Positions 22,746 through 27,780 of a DNA stretch of 27,780 nt are shown in pieces. Numbering within the stretch: the stretch's first letter is position 1; each line of letters starts with the position of its first letter. The notes beneath the pieces were generated by a model. It ran no database searches and was not told where the DNA came from. It saw only the letters and a program-made list of their open reading frames with translations. This DNA is from JAHJQQ01 sp041739295. Its GTDB lineage: Bacteria; Pseudomonadota; Gammaproteobacteria; Thiohalobacterales; Thiohalobacteraceae. The stretch lies in assembly GCA_041739295.1 (NCBI GenBank), contig JBGSOE010000339.1, positions 1 to 27,780 on the forward strand, read 5' to 3'. Both the position numbers and the translations under genes were made by a program.

Positions 22746-24428
22746 CTAGAACTTCGCATTCAGATCCACCTGCAACACATCAATACCCAGTGGTGGACCA
22801 TCAATCTCATCAGCGGTCAAATAGCGCGCAGTAAGATAGGTGTTGTCGGTCAAGCCATAGGAGCCACCCAGCATCCAGCCCTTGGCATTGGTACCACCGA
22901 AGTGAAAGTCAGAATCGGTGAAGGCATCGAGCACGGCATCGCGCTCCAGGTATTTGTAGGCGATGAACGCCTGCCAGTTGCGGCGCAACAAAATACTGGG
23001 CCAACCTACCGTGAGCTTGAGCTGATAGCCTTCGTTCTGCTCATCAGACGGGTCCGCCGTGAACAGCGAGCTGTCGACGAACATGCCCCCACCTTGCAAC
23101 CGGTCGCGAATTTCGCCGGCGTCATAGCCGATATTGCGCACGTAATCACCGCTCAGGATAAAGTGAGTCGGAGCGAATTTCGCCAGATCGTACATGAAGG
23201 TGAAATCCAGCAGGCTGAAGTCGGATGCCAGACCGAAGCGCCGATAGGGTGTCGGGTCATTGCTGATGTCGAACATGCTGTTGCCCTTCTGCACGAAATC
23301 GGGGGCCGTGTAGTCGAGCAGCGTACTGTTAGGAGAATTCTTGCGACCGGATACATTGTTGTAACCGTAATAGGCGAGCGCGACATCGAACGTGGACTGA
23401 TCCTCCTGGGAGACCCATTGCGTGCCCAGCTGGGCGCCCAGCAACGTTTTGTCGTTGGCACTGAGCGCCACATTGTCGAGAGAGAATCCACCGAGGGTCA
23501 GGTACAGCGTGCGAGTACGCTCGTCCATATCCAGCAAACCACCACCTGAGCCAGACAAATTCCAACGGTAAGTACCGGCAACACCTTCGAAGTTCAGATC
23601 GTCGTCCCAAACCAGATCGGTGGATACCCAGGGGTTGGGTATGCGGCCACCCCACAGGGTCATGTTTTCATAGCCATCGCTGTTGAGCCCGTCGTATTTC
23701 AAATAGGCTCGATCCAGTATGACATCCGAAGGCTCAAAACTGTTGCCCAGGGTCTGATTGGTCGAGACCGGGGTGTTGGTATTACCAGAGGCGATGCGGA
23801 TACCGGCCGTGAGATTGCTGTTTACCTTGCCTTCAATACCAAGACGTAGCCGCAGCCGGCTGCGGTAATCATTCTGGTCGGTGTTGAGGAACGAGCCGCC
23901 GAATCCTCCGTTGTCGTTTACCTCGTTGTAATCCACGAAGGCCGTACCATAAGGCGCATTCCCGGAGCTGTACAAATCACCCTCCGCACGCAGACGCAAA
24001 TCGCCGTTGATCTTGATGCGCTGGGTCCAGTCAGGCTGGGTACCGGGAACGCCCCAGGCCTCGTTCTTGGCCTGGGCGAGCACATCATTGGTCACATCTT
24101 CGCGTAGCTCCATGCGCACCTCTTCGCGGATCTCATCGCGCACGAACTGGGGCACATAGCCGACGCGCACGACATTCTCGCCGCCCTCCGCAGCCTTCTT
24201 CGCCTCGGCACTCTCCGCCGCCTGCACCTCCGCGGCGGCCTGCTCCTTGGCTTGCGCCAACAATCGATCCGCGCCATCCTGGCTCAACACACCTTCCTTA
24301 ACCAGAACCTCGATCAGATTGAGTGTGGTCGCCCGCAACTGCACCAGCTCCTCGCGTTCTCCCGCGTGGCTGTTGACTGCCGGCAGGAGCACGGCGCAGA
24401 TGGCCGTGACCAATGTTGTTTTACGCAT
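22746..24428 (-). CDS. Putative outer-membrane porin
   Basis: 560 residues. Signal peptide MRKTTLVTAICAVLLPAVNS (cleaved near SHA-GE), then a periplasmic, Ala/Glu-rich helical segment (about 25-110) including LVKEGVLSQDGADRLLAQAK. From about 130 to the end it has alternating beta strands typical of a barrel (IKINGDLRLRAEGDLY, YRSRLRLRLGIEGKV, WMLGGSYGLTDNTYLTARYL), finishing in ...VDLNAKF with a C-terminal Phe, the usual outer-membrane assembly signal. It fits the 'putative porin' group found beside ExbB/ExbD/TonB genes. The ATG at 24428 has GGAAC upstream; an upstream in-frame start at 24452 would add MSSIIGTT before the signal peptide. It follows the tonB-like gene after 63 bp, so probably the same operon. 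The substrate is unknown. Confidence 0.85.
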   Translation of the reverse strand: MRKTTLVTAICAVLLPAVNSHAGEREELVQLRATTLNLIEVLVKEGVLSQDGADRLLAQAKEQAAAEVQAAESAEAKKAAEGGENVVRVGYVPQFVRDEIREEVRMELREDVTNDVLAQAKNEAWGVPGTQPDWTQRIKINGDLRLRAEGDLYSSGNAPYGTAFVDYNEVNDNGGFGGSFLNTDQNDYRSRLRLRLGIEGKVNSNLTAGIRIASGNTNTPVSTNQTLGNSFEPSDVILDRAYLKYDGLNSDGYENMTLWGGRIPNPWVSTDLVWDDDLNFEGVAGTYRWNLSGSGGGLLDMDERTRTLYLTLGGFSLDNVALSANDKTLLGAQLGTQWVSQEDQSTFDVALAYYGYNNVSGRKNSPNSTLLDYTAPDFVQKGNSMFDISNDPTPYRRFGLASDFSLLDFTFMYDLAKFAPTHFILSGDYVRNIGYDAGEIRDRLQGGGMFVDSSLFTADPSDEQNEGYQLKLTVGWPSILLRRNWQAFIAYKYLERDAVLDAFTDSDFHFGGTNAKGWMLGGSYGLTDNTYLTARYLTADEIDGPPLGIDVLQVDLNAKF

Positions 24429-24491
24429 AGTTGTTCCAATGATTGATGACAAAGTTCATACCAGGGGAGCACTTGTTCCCGAGCCGGGTTA

Positions 24492-25142
24492 TTACATACG
24501 CGAACTGATCCGCATCCGAATCGGTTGCGGCATATCCTGCGGTGGTGCCTGAGCGAGGGATTGCGCGGTCATAATCGCTGCAATCAGTCTGTCGTCCATG
24601 TCGCGATTGCCGGTCTTCGTTGCCAGCTCTGCGCGCAAGATGCTGCCATCGGAACGCAGCCATACCTTGGCCACAACAGAGTAGGCTTGCTTGCGCGTAT
24701 TCTTATCATCCAGCAGCGCATTCTCGATCTGACGCTGAAGTTGCGTGCCGTAGTAAGCAAAGGGGTTACCCGAACCGGCCAGTAGTCCGCGGCCACCTTT
24801 GCGGCCGATCAGACCGAAGCCGTCACCACCCGCGCCGCCTTCGGCATCGACACCCAGATCCGCACCAGCGGGGGGTTCGTCGGTCGCCTCATCAGGCAGA
24901 TTGTCGAGCGCTTCCGGCTCGGCCAGTGCGACATCTTCTTCCTGCTTCACTTCCGGCTCCGGCGGTTTCTCTTCCATCTTAGGCGGTGGCGGAGGTGTCA
25001 GTATTGTGATCTGCTGCGGCCCCTTCTTGGGTGACGATACGGGCGCATTCAGGAAATCCCGCATGAAGGAAATCGCCATTACTGCAACACCGAGCACGAT
25101 CACCGTGCCGATAATTTTTGGGAGCTGCCGTTTTAGATTCAT
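24492..25142 (-). CDS. TonB-like energy transducer
   Basis: 216 residues. A single N-terminal membrane helix (about 11-30, IIGTVIVLGVAVMAISF), a Pro/Glu-rich periplasmic spacer (TPPPPPKMEEKPPEPEVKQ and an acidic region to about 95), a Gly-rich stretch, then a TonB C-terminal-like domain (about 125-216) with YGTQLQRQIENALLDD and YSVVAKVWLRSDGSILRAEL. It would span the periplasm and pass energy from ExbB/ExbD to an outer-membrane protein, plausibly the porin-like product of the next gene. It starts 7 bp after the exbD stop. Confidence 0.85.
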   Translation of the reverse strand: MNLKRQLPKIIGTVIVLGVAVMAISFMRDFLNAPVSSPKKGPQQITILTPPPPPKMEEKPPEPEVKQEEDVALAEPEALDNLPDEATDEPPAGADLGVDAEGGAGGDGFGLIGRKGGRGLLAGSGNPFAYYGTQLQRQIENALLDDKNTRKQAYSVVAKVWLRSDGSILRAELATKTGNRDMDDRLIAAIMTAQSLAQAPPQDMPQPIRMRISSRM

Positions 25143-25149
25143 CCGGTGG

Positions 25150-25554
25150 TCACTTCACCAGTCGTTGCGTCACCAGACCGAGCTGGGTTATTTCCAGACG
25201 ACCGAGCACATCCAGAATTTCCACAACGCGCTCGTACTGAATGCTGGCGTCTGCCTTGACCACAACAGGTAACTGCGGATTGGCTGCCTTATATTGCGCG
25301 AGGGTGGATTCGAGTTGATCAAGCGTCACCGGAAAGGTATCCAGATAGATTGTGCCATCACCGGTAATGGTGACTGCCTTGGTCTGCGGTTTGGCGAGAC
25401 TCGGCGCCGCGCTGGCCTTGGGCAGATTCACGGCGATGCCCTGCACTGCAGCGGTGGTCATGATGATGAAGATCACCAGCAGCACATACGCAAGGTCGAG
25501 CATCGGCGTGATGTTGATCTCGTCGTAGGGTTCGTTATCGGCCTGCGCTTTCAT
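25150..25554 (-). CDS. ExbD/TolR family biopolymer transport protein
   Basis: 134 residues. One N-terminal membrane helix (about 16-40) with the family motif EINITPMLDLAYVLLVIFI. Asp20 corresponds to the proton-pathway Asp of ExbD/TolR. The periplasmic domain follows, with LPVVVKADASIQYERVVEIL, the standard family segment. It partners the ExbB-like protein in the proton channel that drives TonB. It lies between exbB (91 bp upstream) and the tonB-like gene (7 bp downstream). Confidence 0.93.
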   Translation of the reverse strand: MKAQADNEPYDEINITPMLDLAYVLLVIFIIMTTAAVQGIAVNLPKASAAPSLAKPQTKAVTITGDGTIYLDTFPVTLDQLESTLAQYKAANPQLPVVVKADASIQYERVVEILDVLGRLEITQLGLVTQRLVK

Positions 25555-25559
25555 ATGTA

Positions 25560-25634
25560 AGGTCCTAGGTTCTAGGTTCTAGGAACGAGGTGGAGGAAGA
25601 AGGTTTTCCCTCGGCCCTCGCGCCTGGAACCTAG
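25560..25634. repeat. Cluster of CTAG repeats between exbB and exbD
   Basis: CTAG occurs at 25565, 25572 and 25579, an exact 7 bp period in GGTCCTAGGTTCTAGGTTCT, and again at 25631. The first and last parts are also inverted relative to each other (AGGTTCTAGGAACG against GGAACCTAG). CTAG is usually rare in proteobacteria. It interrupts the otherwise tight exbB-exbD spacing. Confidence 0.6.
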
Positions 25635-25645
25635 TCCCTTGTCAA

Positions 25646-27463
25646 TCAGCTGTGCTGTTCGGCGATCTTGGCGACGAACTCGTCGACGAACACATGCATG
25701 TCCGCCGAGATTTCCTTGATGCGCGAGCCGAGATAGTTGTAGCCAAACAGAGCCGGAATCGCGACGGCCAGACCGGCCACGGTTGCGACTAATGCTGCGG
25801 CAATACCCGGTGCAATCGCGTTCACGTTGACCTCGCCACTGGCGGCAATCGCAGCGAAGGTGATCATCACGCCGACCACTGTGCCGAGCAGTCCAAGGAA
25901 CGGACCACCGGAAATCGCGATGGTAAGCATCACCATCTGACTGTTGAGTCGCTGCAGTTCGCGAGTCATCGTGCCATCCATAGTGGCGCGGATCGCATTC
26001 ACGGCCTGCGTGCTCAGTTCCAGTTCCGCCACCTGCGCACCCACGGCACGTGGCGTACGCCGATGCATCTCCTGCACACCCGCGTGATAGATGCGATAGA
26101 TGTTGGAACTCTCGAAATGCTTGTGCCGGCCGGAAAGCGCGGTCAACAGAGGTGAATTTTCATCGTCATTCGCAGCATCAGTATCCAGATTGTCTACCTG
26201 ACTGGTACCGAGTTTGGAGAACTGCGCCAGGAAGGCCCCGTTGTCGCGGCGGGTGCGGTTGATCACCATTGACTTCGAGGCCATCACCACCCAGCTGATA
26301 CCGGCCATGATCGCCAGGATAACGATTACCACCCAGCCGTCGAATGTCACATTGCGCAGAATGGTACCGAAATAGGATTCGCCGCCGCCTGATTCCTGCT
26401 GACCATCCTCGCCGTACATGACCAGTTGTGAATCGGCCATCTGACCACGCGCAGCGAAGCGCACCCAGTCAGCACTGCGTGCCGTGGATGCGACACCAAA
26501 CTCATCAAGTTGCGCGATCAGCCCTTGAGTGCCGTCGGCTGCGGCACCGATGCTGAGCGGGCCATTCAACGTCGGCGTGACTGCCGGCAGCGCGCCGGCT
26601 GGTCCACCATCGATATACAGGGTCAAACCCTGTGCCGAACCGACCAGGGCAAAGTGATGCCACTGCCCGAGCGTGATCGGCGCCGAGGCGGCAATTTCCT
26701 GCACTATGCTGGTAGCATCGGTGAAGCGCACCAAAGGTGTAGCGCCCTGCATACGCAGATCCAATCGACCTTCCACACCGGACCAGTCGAATACCAGCGC
26801 GTCCGCCTGCTCGGCATCGATCTTCAGCCAGCCGGATAGCGTGAAACCGGATTCGGGTGTCGCCAGCAGACCTCGGCCAGCGGGGATGCTCATTGCACCG
26901 GTCCCGTCCAGATTCGCCGCTGCACCGATTGGCCCTTCGATAATGGTCGCCGTGCCGATTTCGGCATTATTCGCATAGGCCGTGCTGTCATGCCCCAGCA
27001 TCTGCGGATCGCTGAAATGCAGCACCAACGCCTGGGGTACGTCATAGGTGCCACCCACGTCTTCCGCCGGCACGGCCTCCGCATTTCCGTAATACATCCA
27101 GAAGGTGTGCGGCACGGCACCGCCCTGCACGATCGGCAACTTCACCCAGATCAGTGCCATCTGATTGATCGGGTCGAAACGTTCGATGTGATACTTCAAG
27201 GGGGTCTTGTCATCGTGATCGATGAAGCGCAGATCCTCGCCATTGGGCAGCAGGTCGAGAAAGTAGCCAAAATTACCCGTATGCAATCGCACCAGTACCT
27301 GTGCCTCGTTCACCGGACCGGCGACATCGCCCATGGCGGGCGAGGTATCGATAGTGATCTCCTTGCGGAAAGACCAGTCATCGTGCCACCAGGCTTGCGA
27401 CACCAAGGGAAAGAGCAGACAGACGAGTCCGAGGAAGGCCTTGAAAGACAGTGGTGTATTCAT
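25646..27463 (-). CDS. ExbB/TolQ-type proton channel with DUF2341 and LamG-like ectodomain
   Basis: 605 residues. Signal peptide (MNTPLSFKAFLGLVCLLFPL, cleaved near SQA). DUF2341-like domain at about 25-130 (WWHDDWSFRKEITIDTS, LRFIDHDDKTPLKYHIERFD, HTFWMYYGNAEA). LamG/concanavalin-like beta sandwich at about 145-345 (SGFTLSGWLKIDAEQADALV, GQWHHFALVGSAQGLTLYID). Membrane helix at about 375-395. MotA/TolQ/ExbB domain at about 480-600 with GGPFLGLLGTVVGVMITFAA and IAPGIAAALVATVAGLAVAI. Ordinary ExbB has about 240 residues. The ectodomain would sit in the periplasm and could bind glycans or envelope polymers. The ATG at 27463 has AAAGGA upstream; a start at 27502 would put extra residues before the signal peptide. 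First gene of the cluster. Confidence 0.92.
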   Translation of the reverse strand: MNTPLSFKAFLGLVCLLFPLVSQAWWHDDWSFRKEITIDTSPAMGDVAGPVNEAQVLVRLHTGNFGYFLDLLPNGEDLRFIDHDDKTPLKYHIERFDPINQMALIWVKLPIVQGGAVPHTFWMYYGNAEAVPAEDVGGTYDVPQALVLHFSDPQMLGHDSTAYANNAEIGTATIIEGPIGAAANLDGTGAMSIPAGRGLLATPESGFTLSGWLKIDAEQADALVFDWSGVEGRLDLRMQGATPLVRFTDATSIVQEIAASAPITLGQWHHFALVGSAQGLTLYIDGGPAGALPAVTPTLNGPLSIGAAADGTQGLIAQLDEFGVASTARSADWVRFAARGQMADSQLVMYGEDGQQESGGGESYFGTILRNVTFDGWVVIVILAIMAGISWVVMASKSMVINRTRRDNGAFLAQFSKLGTSQVDNLDTDAANDDENSPLLTALSGRHKHFESSNIYRIYHAGVQEMHRRTPRAVGAQVAELELSTQAVNAIRATMDGTMTRELQRLNSQMVMLTIAISGGPFLGLLGTVVGVMITFAAIAASGEVNVNAIAPGIAAALVATVAGLAVAIPALFGYNYLGSRIKEISADMHVFVDEFVAKIAEQHS

Positions 27464-27548
27464 TTGTATATCCTTTGTGTGCGCGCAATTATCTACATGC
27501 AATGTTGCAGAATCATGACGTGACTGAATTTAGCGGATAGGTAGCGTT

Positions 27549-27715
27549 TATCCTATAAACCGCATTTGCCACGGAATCACACGGAAAAACCCGGACTAGA
27601 TCATAAGCTTCACGCCGGCACCGCTATCACCGGCAAGGCAGTGAATAGTCGCTCCAGGCATGCACTGTGTTTCAGTGTCTTCCGTGTGTTTCCGTGGCTG
27701 AAATGATTTTTTTTA
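27549..27715 (+). repeat. Family A intergenic repeat, copy A6
   Basis: Same orientation as A1 and complete. It lies upstream of the exbB gene, beginning 86 bp before its start codon, so it separates that operon from its left-out neighbour. Its right end runs straight into a family C element. Confidence 0.85.
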
Positions 27716-27780
27716 GGGAAACTCTGAATAATTCGTCATTCCGGCGCAGGCCGGAATCTAGTGCCTTGAATCACATGGAT
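27716..27780 (+). repeat. Left end of MITE-like element (family C, copy 4, cut by window edge)
   Basis: It starts GGGAAACTCTGAATAATTCG directly after TA, followed by GTCATTCCGGCGCAGGCCGG and AATCTAGTGCCTTGAATC. This is the same order as copy 3 at 18770-18882, so it is the same subtype. It runs off the window. Confidence 0.7.

Noticed and set aside
22713..23549. 278-residue plus-strand open frame opposite the porin gene
   Set aside because: No signal, domain or start signal; the minus-strand frame has signal peptide, beta strands and terminal Phe.

Overview
This window looks like chromosome of a proteobacterium, most likely a gammaproteobacterium. The reasons are Gram-negative envelope genes (ExbB/ExbD/TonB-like proteins, a porin-like protein, a glycine-zipper protein), cytosolic hybrid histidine kinases, and many short palindromic intergenic repeats of the types common in that phylum (GTAGGTCGGGTTAGCG, GTCATTCCGGCG, CCCTCTCCCTGGCCCTCTCCC). 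I cannot name a genus. I see no rRNA, tRNA, CRISPR array, phage gene or intact transposase gene.

Layout. (1) 1-3140 holds genes for small envelope and stress proteins, all on the minus strand: an AI-2E family transporter, a two-helix membrane protein, a 49-residue Lmo0937-type membrane peptide and a glycine-zipper protein, with two copies of a ~170 bp repeat between them. (2) 3343-14241 is a signalling and stress block. A minus-strand pair (hybrid kinase HK1 and REC-PAS regulator RR1) and a plus-strand paralogous pair (hybrid kinase HK2 and REC-GGDEF regulator RR2) flank two Crp/Fnr-type regulators, a 5'-truncated sodB, csbD and a DUF3096 gene. (3) 14730-18261 is a two-gene minus-strand operon: a PhoU-like (DUF47) protein with a long unassigned N-terminus, overlapping by 8 nt a PPDK-like protein that stops after its phosphohistidine domain. 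(4) 18398-21670 holds a doubtful small Cys-containing ORF, a PilZ gene, mgtE and a small plus-strand membrane protein. (5) 21740-27463 is a minus-strand envelope energisation cluster: ExbB with a DUF2341/LamG-like ectodomain, ExbD, a TonB-like protein, a porin-like protein, and a periplasmic coiled-coil protein.

The strongest new observation is a 20 bp dyad, roughly TNTGTRCG-N4-CGYACANA. It occurs with identical spacing in the intergenic regions upstream of the glycine-zipper gene, HK1, the first Crp/Fnr gene, the crp2/sodB' divergent region, csbD and (weaker) HK2. I infer a local regulon controlled by one or both Crp/Fnr paralogues, joining two duplicated two-component pairs to envelope and oxidative stress genes. 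The second candidate system is the PPDK-half/PhoU-like operon: the enzyme keeps the ATP-grasp and His456 swivel domains but has no PEP/pyruvate barrel, so its phosphoryl acceptor is unknown.

Intergenic DNA is crowded with non-coding mobile-like elements in at least five families. One MITE-like family has TA-flanked AGGGAACCTCTGATTAAT ends, and one element carries a plausible 8 bp target-site duplication.
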